Shown here one piece after another: positions 1 through 12,237 of a DNA stretch of 64,000 bases. The DNA comes from Lanius collurio (Eukaryota; Chordata; Aves; Passeriformes; Laniidae), in assembly GCA_020086605.1 (NCBI GenBank), contig JACBWW010000051.1, positions 4,440,210-4,504,209 of the forward strand, given 5' to 3'. How positions within the stretch are numbered: position 1 is the stretch's first letter; every line of letters begins with the position of its first letter. The translations under genes were made by a program, and so were the position numbers. The notes beneath the pieces were generated by a model. That model was not told where the DNA came from. It saw only the letters and a program-made list of their open reading frames with translations, and ran no database searches.

Positions 1-1079
1 AGCCAGAAATCAGACTTACACATCCCAGAGCCCAGCCCAGAAGGGACAAACTCTTCCATCACCATGACAGCATCAGGAGCTTGCCCTGAGCAGGGCCAGA
101 ACACTCACTGGAGATGCTGGGGAAGCAAAACATCAAACAACCTTCCACAGCCTGAACTTCTCCAACACAGATCAAGGCATGTTTCCCCTCGTAAAATGTA
201 AGACTTGTTCCTTTCCTGCTGGCATTCTGAGCTCTGCCAAAGCCAGGCTGAGCGGGCAGCCGGGATTTTGACACTTCTTGTCTTCAGGGCGCTTGAGTTT
301 TTTGCAACCTCCTCTTTGTGTTTGCTTTTTCTTGTGCAAGGTGGAATTGGACAGGCAGCCAAGCAGCAGGCAGCGAGCGTGTGCTGATGACAGCCTGCCA
401 GGGCATCCCGGGCTCCTCCAGGATGCTGACAACAGACAAGCCATTATCACCCCTCCCATGCCTGGGAAGGGTCTTGCCAGGGGTGATTGCAATCACAGCC
501 CTCAGCACAGCTTTCCATGCACACATGGCTTTTAGGGACTCAATTTGACTGTGTGGGAACCAGCAACTGCTCCTTTTGCCACCTGACCTGCTCAGAGGCT
601 GCTTCCAGCGGCTCTGTCCCACCTTTCTGCTTCCTACAGCATTACCTCTCCCCAGAATTATGCCCTCCTTACTTAGCTGCACTTCTGCCACTACTGCCAA
701 AGGCTGCTGGTGACCCAGCCAGAAAAGCCTGGCACTCTGGACAGTTGTGCCCTCCCTGGGAGCAGCGTGCCAGTTTGCTTGGCTCCGTTCTGCAGAGGCT
801 CTGCAGCTCCCTTCCCATGCATCCCAAAACAAAAGGCAGTTGCTGCTGGTGCTGCAGGTGGTGATTCAACCCCTGCCCTGCCAAGGCCTCCCCCAAGACC
901 CACACCTGGATCCTGCAAGTCAAACTGGAGCCTCCAGCACACAGCTCTGCTCCCTGCAGTGGCCACGGTCATTTGGTTTGTAATCAGCTTGGGAGGAGGT
1001 GAGGAAGGGAGTTGCAAAGGGGCATTAAGTTGGGCAGAAATCTGGAAAGGTTCATGTGCAGCAGAACCGTGGAGCTGCA
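1..1079. other. unique non-coding DNA, no feature seen
   Basis: No repeat family, splice-bounded coding frame or RNA gene was recognised here on either strand. The open frames are short, overlap on both strands and carry no motif. The sequence is moderately GC-rich without CpG clustering. Confidence 0.5.
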
Positions 1080-1245
1080 GCCAGCACAGGATCATCTCCC
1101 TCATAAACCTCCTAAGGCAGTGCTGCAATTTGCATCTGGATGCGTTTCATTCCCTATCAATGTTCATTAGCAGCTGCCCAGCACTAAGCTGCCTGCTTGG
1201 GAATAATTAGTCCCTTCCTCTGAAGGTCATGGCAGTGCTAACATC
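1080..1245. promoter_or_regulatory. candidate conserved non-coding element
   Basis: This stretch differs from its GC-rich surroundings by being richer in A and T. It carries a perfect octamer word ATTTGCAT at 1128-1135 (POU-factor type) and an AATAATTAG homeodomain-type word near 1203. Such clusters are typical of vertebrate enhancers, but conservation cannot be tested from one sequence, so this is a guess from composition and motif content. Confidence 0.2.
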
Positions 1246-2407
1246 GTAACTTCCCTTTCTTTGAACGTGCAGACAGTGGGATGCTGTGAGCATCCATTAA
1301 AGTGTTCCTGAGAGGGGTACCCGGGAGACACGGGCAGTGGGGCAGCATGGACAGCCAGGTTGGTGCTGCTGGGGGTTATTTTTATATGACAACTTTGCTG
1401 CTTGAGCTGGAGACAGCAAAGGACTGGAAAAGAGGGGGAAGAATGGAGTAAACCTGAGAGGCAGTGTTCTGTTTGAGTTTTTCTCCTATTGTAAGCTCAG
1501 GGCTCTTCGTTCAGCCATTCACAGACAGAACAGCATCTCCAAGACAGGGTTTTGGGTGGTTGGGTCACCATAACTCTTCCTTACCCTTGAGCCCATGGGC
1601 TTGAGCACTGAAAAGTAATTTTCAGTGATTCATGCATCAGTGTTAGCCAGCCAAGGGAGCCCCAGGGGCTGCGTGAGCTTGAGGAGACTTCAGAGAACAG
1701 CCAGTGCAAATGGGGGCATGGGAGCTGCTGCTTCACAGCAGAGCAGCCTCCTGCTGGGGCTTGTGGCCAGCTTGGGGAGGCTGCTGTTCAGCCTCCCACG
1801 GGACAGGAATTCTCCTCTTCCAGCTGTGGATCCACCCGTGGGCACAGAACTCCAGAGCTGCAGCCGCTCCCAGGAGGGGTGTGAGCTGCCTGGTGGCTGT
1901 GCCTGTGGCCAGGAGGCAAAGGGAAGCTGGGAAGGTGTGTGGCAATCCCTTGGAGGCATGAACTGCCTGGCCACACTGCATGGCTCAGGACAGCTTCCAG
2001 CTCCTGTGCCTGGGGAGCCTTCTGTAGGACACGAGCTGTGCCACCTCTGCCAGGTGGCTCTGGCTGCCCTTGAGAGCCCCTGTGCTGCAATGTCTCCTGG
2101 CTGACTTGTGGCCACCATTCCTGGCTCCCCCAGCTCTGCCTGCTGTGGTTATTCCCAGTGTCCCAGAGGGCATCAGGTGTGTGGTGCAGGATGAGAGATT
2201 CTGGCTGACACAGCAGTGTGACTTTGGCCAGTTCTCTGACACTCCACAAGGATTCTCTGCTTTGTTCTCCATGAATTTCAAGCAAATTATCTTCAGGGCA
2301 TGGTACACTGTGCATCAGTCCTTCTTCAGGTCAGGGTGTTGTTTCCATGGCCAAACCCAGCCCAATTTTATCAAGAAGAATTCCTAGCACAGATAAAAGC
2401 CACTATC
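1246..2407. other. unique non-coding DNA, no feature seen
   Basis: Open frames on both strands between about 1.6 and 2.3 kb overlap each other and show biased serine/leucine/proline/glycine composition without motifs, as expected of chance frames in GC-rich DNA. No repeat was recognised. Confidence 0.5.
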
Positions 2408-2910
2408 CAGCCCTGAGGCCCAGCACAGGAAGGACCTGGAGCTGCTGGAGCCAGTCCAGAGGAGGCTCCAGGATGAGCAGAGGGATGGAGCAGCTCTGCT
2501 GGGAGGAAAGGCTGGGAGAGTTGGGATTGTCCAGTCTGGGGAAGAGAAGCTGTAGGGTGGCCTCGTTGTGGCTTCCAGAACCCAAAGGGAGCCTACAAGA
2601 GAGGTGGAGAGAGACAATTTACAAGGGCTTGGAGTGACTGAACAAGGAGAAAATGCTTCATATTGACAGAGAGTGCGTTTAGAATAAATATTAGGAAGAA
2701 ATTCTTCCCTGGAAGGGTGGGGAGGCCCCGGCACAGGGTGCCCAGAGAAGTTGTGGATGTCCCATCGTGGGAAGTGTCCAAGGCCAGGCTGGAGGGGGCT
2801 TGGAGCAATCTGGGACAATGGAAGGTGTCCCTGTCCATGGCAGGGGGTGGAATAGGATGGTCTTTAAGGTCCCTTCTAACCCAAACCCTTCTGTGGTTGT
2901 ATGAATATGG
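2408..2910 (+). mobile_element. CR1 LINE, 5'-truncated, 3' part
   Basis: This is a chicken-repeat-1 retrotransposon copy in the sense orientation. In order it shows the block around CAGCACAGGAAGGACCTGGA, the LEU/GLU-rich pseudo-coding stretch 'gctgggagagttggg', the segment 'attaggaagaaattcttccctgg' near 2690, the block ending in 'gtgtccaaggccaggctgga', and the terminal block 'tttaaggtcccttctaaccc' at 2863-2883. The octamer tail is eroded to GTATGAATATGG. CR1 copies are usually truncated at the 5' end and lack target-site duplications, as here. It encodes nothing intact; frames within it are untranslated-region shadows. Confidence 0.92.
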
Positions 2911-3779
2911 CCTTTGTGTAAATATGATACAGGAACACTTTGTTACACCGGAGTAACCTGCTTTTTAAAAACTTAAGTAAGGGAATAAAGTGTAACCTGG
3001 AGCCATTTCAAACTCCCAGACAGACAGATAGCTGTTTTACTTGATTGACTCCATGCAGAGACAGTTTCCTATTGAATAGACAACAGGTACTCTGTCTATT
3101 AAAGCCTTGCATGAAGGTGAAGCATGTTTTGGTGTCTCTGCAGAGGGCTGCATGCTCTGTTGAGACACAGACTGGCTGTGTTTCGTGTTTTGTGCAGCAC
3201 CTAGGAAGGCTGGAGGATAAAATCCAACAGCTGCACTCACTGGTGTAGGATGCCAGTGCACGCACAGCATCGTGTATCAGTGCAGCTGTGGGTCACTGTG
3301 GGATGGCTTGGTGATGAGAGACTTGCATAGGAAATGAGAGAAAATAATCAGGCATTGAGTGCTGGCTGCTCCTTCCAGCCCTGCTCTGGCCACAGGTCAC
3401 TGCCAGCAGCTGAAGCACTGATGGCTGTTTGGGAGCCCTGATCCAGCACCAGCTCTGGGGCTGTCCAGGCGGTCTGGACTGGGTTTTGTTTGCTTTATTC
3501 AGGTGGTGTGATGGGTACGAGGCTTAACAGGACATCTATGATCCACAGGGTGCTCTGGGCTGAGCAGCCTCTCCCTGTCCAACTGCAGCTCCCTTTTCTG
3601 TGCATGGAGCCAGGTCTCCAGCTACTACATCCTGTGCTGTCCTGTGGAGTATCATCATCTCTAATGTGTCTGCTGAGCACTTTTGAATTGATCATTGACT
3701 AAAAACTCCCATTGCTGGCACGGGTGCTGGCAGATTTCAAGCTCTGCATCCAGCTGATCTGGCCCCCAAGAAAGCCCCT
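2911..3779. other. unique non-coding DNA, no feature seen
   Basis: The stretch includes an AATAAA hexamer near 2985 but no upstream terminal exon that I can support. No repeat family was recognised. Confidence 0.45.
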
Positions 3780-3838
3780 GAGATGCTGGAGTGAGTCCAG
3801 AGAAGGGCAGTGGAGCTGGTGAAGGGTCTGTGGTTCCG
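3780..3838 (+). mobile_element. short CR1 fragment
   Basis: About 60 bases match the internal CR1 block that reads 'gagatgctggagtgagtccagagaagggca' followed by 'gagctggtgaagggtctg'. This block normally lies several hundred bases upstream of the CR1 3' end. Both ends are lost, so it is an isolated relic. The wording is close enough to the sense-strand CR1 consensus to accept it, although it is short. Confidence 0.55.
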
Positions 3839-4839
3839 TGCTGCAGCTGGGCATTTCTTGTTCATGCCCAGAGGCAGCTGTGCAGATCTCCCTGTGCCCT
3901 CTTAGGCTAGAAACAACCTCCTCCTCACTCCCCAACCTCCCCTATGTCTCAGGCTTTCCCTGCTCACAGTTCCCCAGCTCAGGCACTCGGGATCACAGCC
4001 CCAGGATGGAGTGGAGTATTGTAGGGAAGTGCTGAGGGTGCCAAGGTGGCAGATATTTTCATCAATCCATGAATGGCTTTCAAAAAAAGGCTATTTCACG
4101 TGGTTCCCCAGCTAAGGACCAGTGGAATAGTACAGAACAGTCCATCTCAATGCTCTCACTTCCATGTGCCACTGAGCCCCACTGGGAAAAGCCCCAGAGC
4201 CCCTCAGGCAACCTTCTCCCAGCCAGCTTCCCATACTCACTCATTTCCTCTATTTCCCCTTCTTCTGAGGACTCACTTTGTCCCTGTAGGGTCGTGTTTG
4301 TGCACCTGGGTCTTTGCTGTAACTTCAACCAGCTTCTGGTTCTCAGGACAGACTCTCAGAAGGGAAGGGAAGTGAGGCTCTCAGACCAGTGCTCTGTTCT
4401 GTACACACTTAAATAAGCCCAAAATTTTATTGCAAACTCATTTAACTCATTTTGCTGGTTCCCAGTCCCTCCCATCCTGACCTCAGTGTCTCTTGGGTCC
4501 TTGCTCTCCCCAAGTCCTTCCTTTGCTTGAAAATATACTGGAGCAACAAATTCCTTCCTACATATTTAAACACCACTTGGCCATGACCAGCTCATGGCAG
4601 TATTGACTTAGAAAGATTTATTTAAATTCATTGGAGGGTGAAGGCAGTGCCCACCAATCTGATAGCAGGGTTTGATTTTCATGGATGTGGGATCTGTGAT
4701 TTAATAGGTTTTCCAGGCACCATGGTACAAGAGTTCTCCTTCAAATGCAGCAGGACTGGGGAACTGTGGGGAACTCTGTGCCTCTGAATGCTTCCCCTCA
4801 GTTCCTGAGCTGGTAAGGCAGAGCCTGAATATTTCACCA
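3839..4839. other. unique non-coding DNA, no feature seen
   Basis: GC-rich up to about 4400, then increasingly AT-rich. No repeats, RNA genes or splice-bounded frames were recognised. Confidence 0.4.
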
Positions 4840-5010
4840 TTATTGGAAGATAGTTTAATCCTCTTTGTAACTTGGCAGAGCAGATTAGAGTTTCTTCTAT
4901 ATTAAATTAGAGGCTTCTCTAAAGCATCCTAAAAAGAGCTCATTTCATTAGCATGCTGTTGATTTATTATTTATAATGACTGTTTACAAAACAGCCTGCG
5001 AAGATGACGA
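4840..5010. promoter_or_regulatory. AT-rich candidate conserved non-coding element
   Basis: An AT-rich island inside GC-richer DNA has closely spaced words of the kind bound by homeodomain, forkhead and POU factors (TTAAATTAGAG, TTTATTATTTATAATG, TGTTTACAAA, TTAGCATGC). TGTTTAC is a good forkhead core. This is composition and motif evidence only. AT-rich unique DNA without function is the alternative. Confidence 0.22.
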
Positions 5011-5255
5011 GGCCCCAGTCAGGTGACTGCCTGTTTCTACAGGCTGATCCAGCCCTCCAGAGCAACCTGCATGCCTGGGCTCTGCAAAAAAAATTAGCTG
5101 CTGATTAGAAGTGATTTACATGGAGAGTTTAAACATGCTAATCCAGCTCTGGTTGGAGGAATGTTGTTGTGATGAAGCTCGTGGGGGACTGACCTTAACT
5201 GGGGGTTTTAGTGATGTTTGCCATGGGCTGTCCATGTTTGCTTCTTTCTCAGGAG

Positions 5256-5472
5256 TATGGAATCCCAGAGTGAGTTGGGTTGGAAGGAACTTAAAGCTCA
5301 TTTAATTCCATCCCCTGCCATGGGGATGGAATTTCTCTATCCCAGGCTGCTCCAAGCCCTGTCCAACCTGGCCTTGAACATTTCCAGGGATGGGGCAGCC
5401 ACAGCTTCTCTGGGCACCCTGTGCCAGGGCCTCCCCACCCTCCCAGGGAACAATTCCTTCCCAATGACATTG
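5256..5472 (-). mobile_element. CR1 LINE, antisense, 3' part
   Basis: Read on the minus strand this is the CR1 3' end. The plus strand begins with the reversed tail 'gaatcccagagtgag', then 'ttggaaggaacttaaagctca', 'ccatcccctgccatgggg', 'ccaagccctgtccaacctgg' and 'cagggcctccccaccctccc', all in the expected reversed order. It is truncated at about 5472, where the usual continuation (reversed 'attaggaagaaattcttccc') decays. No intact coding region. Confidence 0.9.
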
Positions 5473-5498
5473 GTGAGGCAAGAACTGGTGCAGTCCCA

Positions 5499-5697
5499 TA
5501 TTGCCCCTTCCTGGTCTCTTCCTCTGAGCACCATCCCATCAGTGGACTGGTCCCAGAAGTTGTGTGTCACCAGCTCCTGGCCCTCTCCAGAGGCTCTGTG
5601 ACATTTTAGCATCTTCAGCCTCAACTGGAGTCATTGAGTCTTCTGGGGCTCAAAAGGAGCTTGGGACAGTATTGCCCCTTCACTATTGCCCCTTCAC
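5499..5697. repeat. TATTGCCCCTTC short repeat, three copies
   Basis: The 14-base word TATTGCCCCTTCAC occurs twice in perfect tandem at 5670-5683 and 5684-5697. Its first 12 bases also occur at 5499-5510. This looks like local slippage or short duplication beside the antisense CR1. No function is suggested. Confidence 0.7.
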
Positions 5698-6624
5698 CCC
5701 CTCCTGTGCTGGAGAGGTCTCTCTTTTTCAACAGTTTGCACACATTGAGCTGAAGAGCAAAATCCTGATGTGTGCTGGAGCTGATTCTCGTGGTTTGGGT
5801 GGTTCCTTTACCCTGCACAGCAGCAGAGGAGAGGTGAGTGCTGCGCAGGGTGGAGCATCCCTTCCTTCAGCATCAGCCACAGAAGCACCACCCAGAGCAG
5901 GGGCTACTGAGCCTGCAGGTGTTGCAGGAGTGGCTGGGGATCTCTGGCTGATGCCAAGGCCAGCAGAAGAAGGAGATGGATTGCTCTGCTGCAGGAGCTC
6001 TGCTGCACTGACGCAGCCTGCGAGCTCCAGGCAGCAATGCCAACATCAAGTGTTTGGCTGGTGGTGCAGGTGCTTTTGTCTAAAGGAATCAGGCTGGGTT
6101 GGGGTCCTTTTTTGGGAGTAACTTTCTCTTCTCTTTGTTCTGCACCTCTGGTAACTTCTGTTTCAGAGAGCTGCTCAAAAAGTCGCACCCAGATAGTGTC
6201 CCCTGGCCTTCAGGAGGAAAACACCCTTCCCAATGCTACACACAAAGGCAGAAATCTGACAGAGAGAAGCCAGAGATCTCTCCTGAAGCTGGGCTTTCAA
6301 CACTTATCCTGGAGGCAGAAGGTCCTAGCCCCTCCAGGAGGACTGCACAATCTCTGCAGGGCTCATAAAGCCACATCAGCTGCTAAGTGGAGGTAAAACA
6401 AGAAGTTGTACCTGCTGCTAAATCACAAATCTTCCATGCAGGACTGAGAAAATGCCTCCCAATAAGTGTGGTTTGTTGTTGATTTTGTTGGGGTTTTTTT
6501 GTAGGTTTTTTTTTTGGAGAACACAGTTATCCAATTGGGTGATAAAGGAATGGGACCAACACTGCTTTAGCACAATATTCTCTTCTACATCATTTTTCCT
6601 CCAGAGGAAGCACTAAGGGAAGTC
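5698..6624. other. unique non-coding DNA with a T-rich run
   Basis: No repeat family or coding exon was recognised. A T-rich and G-interrupted stretch lies at about 6475-6520 (TTTGTTGTTG, GGGGTTTTTTTG and a run of nine T). Confidence 0.4.
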
Positions 6625-6800
6625 TTCAGACTGCATCCAGGTCTGGAGTCCTCAGCACAGGAAGGATGTGGACCTGCTGGAGTAGGGGCAGAGGTCACAG
6701 AGATGCTCCGAGGGCTTTGGAGGCAGACTGGGAGAGATGGGGATGTTCTCCTGGAGAAGAGAAGGCTCCAGGGAGAGCTCAGAGCCCCTTCCAGTGCTCT
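6625..6800 (+). mobile_element. CR1 LINE internal fragment
   Basis: The sense-strand CR1 block begins at 'ctgcatccaggtctgg' and runs through 'gtcctcagcacaggaagga', 'gagatgctccgagggct', 'gagaagagaaggctccaggg' and 'cagagccccttccagtgct'. The copy stops before the 3' block, so it is truncated at both ends. This is unusual for simple CR1 insertion and points to later deletion. The block at 63680 belongs to the same region of the same family. Confidence 0.85.
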
Positions 6801-9800
6801 GAGGATCAGAGGGCTCGCTACCCCTGCCACCTGCACCTCTTCATCCTGTGCACTCTTGAGGAAGCTTGTCAAAGGATTCCATGCATCTGAAGAGAGTTCC
6901 AACTCATTTAATCAACCTGCCTGCAGAAGGCCCAGCTGGGTCCTGAAAAAGTGGCTGAATCCAGTCCTTTTTCCTGAAATGTGATGTCTGAATTCAGCCT
7001 GTTGGATGGATCTGCTCTGCTCCATCTTGGACCTCAAGTCTCTGTCTCTGTGTTGGGCTAGAAGACAATCTTTGCTGCCTTCAAACACACCTCCAGAACT
7101 GGTTTAAATTCTAGGACCAGCACATCCTGGCTTCGCTCTCTTCTGAAATGAAGGTCTTAGCATGTTCAGTGGCATGTAACTGAGACATAAAGCACTTGGA
7201 TGGGAAATCAAGGGCAACACCTTCTGCACAGGTACCTATGGCTCCGTGAGCTTGAGACAGAACAGGGACTCAGGGCTTTATGTGTCAGATAGATTCACAT
7301 TCCCAAGCCAACAACCCCTCTCCTACACTGAGAGGCTTCATTTGATTTTCACACGCCCCTGGGGAAGGCACTGGGTTCTCCCATTGCTGCCTTTCAGACG
7401 TGCTAGGTCACACTTGGGTCAGTTCTCCCACAGCCACGGCACCGTCACCGTAGCGCTGCTGTCTCGCTGTGACATGGCACGTGGGACACCACCTGCTATG
7501 GCAGGGCTGGCACTTCCCACACTGGGAAGGACTCATGTCTGCCCGAGGATGGGTAGAGGTATCAGCAGCTGGGGATGCACAGTCCAGGGGTTTTGCCTCT
7601 TCCTTTTGAGTCACTAATTGCTTGTGTGCAGGTCCAGGCCTCTTTGCCTTCATCCTTTCCAAGTTTTTCCCCCATCCTCCCATCCATCCTCTTGTGTTTC
7701 CTCATGTGCTGAGTCCCTTGTTTTTTCACCCTTGTGTGGGGCGTAGGGCAAAGCACCACCACTCAAACACCCTGTATCTGCATCTGATAAATTCTCATGA
7801 GGTCACATCTGCTGTGCCTTGCCCTGCTGGACTCACAGGAGCCCCGAAGGTTTGCCTCTAAGCACCAACCTTGTCACTTCTGAGTTACTCAGGAACGTTA
7901 ACTGTCATCAGCACATGGCTGAGGCAGCCCTGTTCTTCCCAAAGACGTTCTCCCTTTCAAGAGTTGGTACATTTTTACAGCAGGGAAATCCCAAACTGCA
8001 TTAACACACAAAAAGTACCTCTGTGTCTCTTTTTATTTGTCGTTGCTGCTGTTGTTTTGCCACACCTGAAGGATGAGTGGTGCATTGGAACAGGAGGAAA
8101 TGACCACACTGAATGGTAATAACTGGATTAAGAGATTCACTACAGACTCTCACCTATGCTGTTTATAATGCAGATTAACTCTTTAATCCATCTGTGTCTC
8201 CAGCTTCAATTCTCTGTCCCCCTCATCTCGCTGTCCCCTGACATCCTCCCCCACCCCTCCCAGTGCCCTGCTACGCCGTGGCCTCGTACCTGGATCCCTC
8301 CTGTGCCCTCCTCCTGGGGCTGTGGCCCTGCCCATGTCCCACTGCTGGTTCTGCTCAGTTACTCCACAGAACTCTCTGAAGTGAGGGCTGTGTGCTGGTG
8401 GTGCCTGGCCAATGAGCCCTACAATTGCTTGGTCTCCAGGAACCGCTGTAATGACCGTGGTGGCGGGGATGATTAATCAGGAAATGGTAAAGAAAATGCT
8501 TATAACGAAGCACTTGAATTTCTGACTTTACTGGGGGTTGCAAACTCACAAACAAGGTCATGGAAAAGAAATTCATCGAGGAATTGAGGAGGACTAAATA
8601 CAAGGACTTTAACTCTGGATCAGGAAGTGTCTAAACCACAAACTGTTGCAGACTGGAAGGATATCATGGGGGAATGTCTGACCATGAGCACGCTGTCCTC
8701 TGTATTGGTCAGTGCTGGGACAGGTGCTGAGCCTTCAGACCACTGTGTCCCACCACAGCTATGACATCATTTACCAAATTTTGATGGTGGAGACAGAGAG
8801 TGGCCTGTGCCATGTACCATGAGATGGGGAGTGAAACACCAGGCTTGGTGTCAGCCACCCCTCCTCTCTGCTTGCACTGGCCATGCCCTGTGGGAGCTAC
8901 ACCTGTGCCCTTGGAGAAGATGGCAGAAACATCTCCAGACCTGGACTTCCCCTTCCTGCTCCACTGCAGTGCACAAGCAGAGCCCAGCCCAGGGTTCAAA
9001 CTCCTCTGTCTTCCACAGATAATCTTTTCCAGTATTTAAAATTCCTCTGCCAGCTTGATGGGGGACCAAGCAGGCCATCCTGAGTGCCAGACTGAACCTG
9101 TAAACATAAAGTGCAGTGAGGTTGGCCCGAAGCCACAGGGGTGTGGGAGGTCCTGCTCTCTGCACTGACAGAGCAGGCTCCACATCCTCTTCCCGCTGGA
9201 ATTTTCACATTCTCATTTTTTTTGTCTGTGTTATTGAATCCACAGCAATGATATGAGTGTGAATGCACGTTTGTTAAAACCCCCAAATACATCCTTGAGC
9301 TGCAAAGACTGTTTTCAAATCATGGGTTTCAAAGGGGCATCTGCCACAAAGGGCTGAGGGTGGTTAATACAGCACATACCAGCCACTAGCTGAGAGGAAT
9401 AAGCAGCATTGCTGATAAGCTCATTTGATAAAGCCTTTGCTGGGCACTGTAGATGCAGGCTGAGTCCAGTCTTTAATATCTGTCTCAGTCCCACAGGCAG
9501 CACTCTCAGGCAGGGCTGCCAGGAATTATTGTAACCCTGTCCACCTCTTCGTGCAGCTTTCAGTGAGCCCTGACAAGTCCTCACCGTGTGGCCTTACATG
9601 TCACAGCTGTCACTGACCTGGCCATGGATCACCAGCTGATACCTAAGCAAATGCAAGTTGGCACCAAGGTTTCACAGGCAGCACAGACCCTTTCTGCACC
9701 TCCATGGGGTTATCCTGTCCTGGATTGTTGAAGCAATGATTAAATCCCACATAATTGGTCCAGCTGGTCACTTGATCACAGAAGATCTTTTCCGTTGGAA

Positions 9801-10760
9801 GCTGCTGAAGTTGCCCCATGAGATTCCACGTTGAGGCTGGGTTATAACAGCCTTCACATGCATGAGCTTGTCCTATCATGAGAAATAATGAATGGGAAGG
9901 AGCTGTTCAAGGAAAGGAAAATAGGGTGTGTGTGGCCTCATCTGTCTGCTAGAAAAGGCACAGGATTGCTCTGTCCCCTGGTCCTCACACTACAGAGGAC
10001 TGGGTCCCTGTGGAATCACACTGGGCTTGGGTGCTGCTGATTGCCAGGCTACACTAACCTAACTCCCAGCTGATGTCTTACCAGCTCTCCTGGCATCCTG
10101 TCAATCGAGGAATTGGGAGGGGAGGATCTGGGCTCAGGGTGTTTTCAGGACATGCGAGACATGTGCCACTTGAAATGTGGCTCATCTCCCTTCTGAGCCT
10201 GAGCAGAGATGAGTTGAAGTCTGGGATCTGCACTGGGTTGGATCCCAGAGCCCGTGATTTGAAGCCCAGGGCTCACAGCTCCTTCTGGGTGTCACACTGG
10301 AGGGACAGCAGTTGTTAAGGTTGTACACCTCGAGGGTCAGCCCTGGGTTATGGAGATGGCCTGAAACCAAGGAAGGGAGTTCCTTGTGACTTCTCCAGCT
10401 AACACCAGTTAAGGCACAGTTTGCCAATCTACCCTGAGGCTGGGCTGAAAGATCCCAAAGAAAAATAATTTGCTTTTGGGTTCAGCAGGACTTGAATTCA
10501 GCAGGAATATTTGAACGTCTGGTGTTGCACGTGGACACCAGGCTGTGTCTGGAGGAGCACAGGGGCATTTCCCAGCCCTCCCATCATGGTCCCTGCATGA
10601 TCAGCACTTTCCTCCACCGCTGACCTGGAGGTGGCAGAACCTCGTGGCTCCCCTGAACGTGCTGCTGATCCAGAAGACATTAAACTGTTATCTCTGTGTC
10701 TCACTCCATCAACATTTTTTCAGTCTGTATTAAAAATCCTACTATGGTTTTTTAGCACAA
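6801..10760. other. about 4 kb of unique non-coding DNA
   Basis: No repeat, RNA gene or supported exon was recognised. A C-rich pyrimidine stretch lies at about 8215-8330. An A/T-richer patch at 9380-9470 with TGATAAGCTCATTTGATAAAG (two GATA words) could be a regulatory element, but nothing else supports it. Confidence 0.35.
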
Positions 10761-11405
10761 AAGGGGAAAGAAGAGAACCTTCTATGTTCAGGACATTTGG
10801 GACATCACTAGAATTTCATCCATCTGTGATTGGCCCTCAGACCGTCATACTCAATTTATTTCTCAGCCAAAGTTTTTCAGCCATCTGCTCAAGTGGAACA
10901 GCTTCCAGCATTTATTCCCAATAGTGCTCCTCTGAGGGAGCGCATGGATTTTCTCCAGTACGACAGCATCACTATTTTCCAAAAAAACCCTCAGCCCAAC
11001 CCCGCAGTGACTGGCGGGGAGCCCTCCCTGCTCTGCACCCCGACCTTGAATTTTAAGCAATTGATCAAGAAAACACAGAACGGTTTCTCTTCCACTCAGG
11101 ACCACCGTGACTGATGTTTTTTAAAGGGCTCCTCTGCAGAGATGTTAATGAGGTCGCCTTGGATACTCAGCTTAAAATGGTGTCACTTCAGCTTCTTTTA
11201 TGTCAGCAATCAACAACAACAACAAAAAATACACAACAACCCATCGGTGGATCTGCTTGAGGAGGGGTGGGGGACTCCTGGCAGGTGACTGGAGCAGATA
11301 GTGATTCACAGTCCACCTGCTGCCAGCAGTTCGGTGCTGAGCCTCTCTGATTGTCTACTGGAGCATCAACACAATGATCTCCATAATTATTATCTCCTTA
11401 AATTG
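10761..11405. promoter_or_regulatory. possible conserved non-coding stretch
   Basis: AT-richer unique DNA with simple CAA repeats at about 11210-11240 and an ATAATTATTATCTCC word near 11382. It is less GC-biased than its flanks and free of recognisable repeats. Only composition supports a regulatory role. Confidence 0.15.
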
Positions 11406-11421
11406 AAAAAAAAAAAAAAAA
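11406..11421. repeat. poly(A) run, 16 bases
   Basis: An uninterrupted run of 16 A. The upstream sequence does not look like a processed transcript, and no target-site duplication is obvious, so a simple homopolymer is more likely than the tail of a retrocopy. Confidence 0.85.
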
Positions 11422-12237
11422 GACAGATTAGAAAAGCCTGATTTTTCCAGCTATCCTATTGAAAGTGCCCCAGGAAAGGACTTCAAATTGGGAGTAATAA
11501 GAGGTTCAGGGACAGTCAGGGAAATAAAAGCAGTTTCTCTGTGTGAACAGAGGAGAAGCTGTGTGTTCTTAGGGAATTGTTTGTCGGGCTGAGACCCACT
11601 TGCATTACTCCTGCTTAATGAGTTACCATCCATCAGCTGAGCTGCGAGAGTGGACCATGTCCAGGTTTAAAAAGCAAGAGGAAAAACACCTGAGGCAGGA
11701 ACACCAGGCAGGTGCATTCAGTGCTTTGATGATCTACATAACACAGCACTCACCATGTCTCCAAACAAGTTGCTTGGCTTTTCTGGACCTCACTCTCCTC
11801 CCTGGTGTGCAAGGGTGAGTTCAGTGCTACATCTCACAGGCTTCACTGGCATTCTAAGGAAAACATGGAACCACTGATGGAAAGGTGTGAGCAGGTTCAA
11901 AGGAGAAGCTTTAGGAAATATATATTAATCTTTACATCTTAATAGAGACCAGACCGATTCCTCAATTAGCAGTTAGGTTAATCACTCTAGAAATGTTTAA
12001 TATTACTTTATTATACTATATTTTAACATTACTTTTTAATGCTACTCCACTAATCCAGTTTATATGAATATGGAGGACCTACTTCTCTAGCCCTCACAAG
12101 CAGTGCCCAAACATGATGACAGAGAGCACCCTCAAGCCCTGAAGTAGAATTGGCATCATGGTGTGAGCACCCCTTTCCTTTGGGGAACTGTGGGTGAGCC
12201 TGGCATTCTGTCTGGGGGTCTCAAAGCCCACACTTAG
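11422..12237. other. unique non-coding DNA, AT-rich at the end
   Basis: The part from about 11910 to 12060 is strongly AT-rich, with many TTAATA/ATATTT words. No transposon termini or exon were recognised. Confidence 0.35.

Noticed and set aside
2663..2956. Frame with FFPGRVGRP and similar words, also at 5337, 36642 and 61271
   Set aside because: These recurring words are translations of the CR1 3' untranslated region, not a gene family.
11406..11421. Poly(A) runs at 11406 and 14746 as tails of processed pseudogenes
   Set aside because: No gene-like body, polyadenylation signal in place or target-site duplication was seen upstream.
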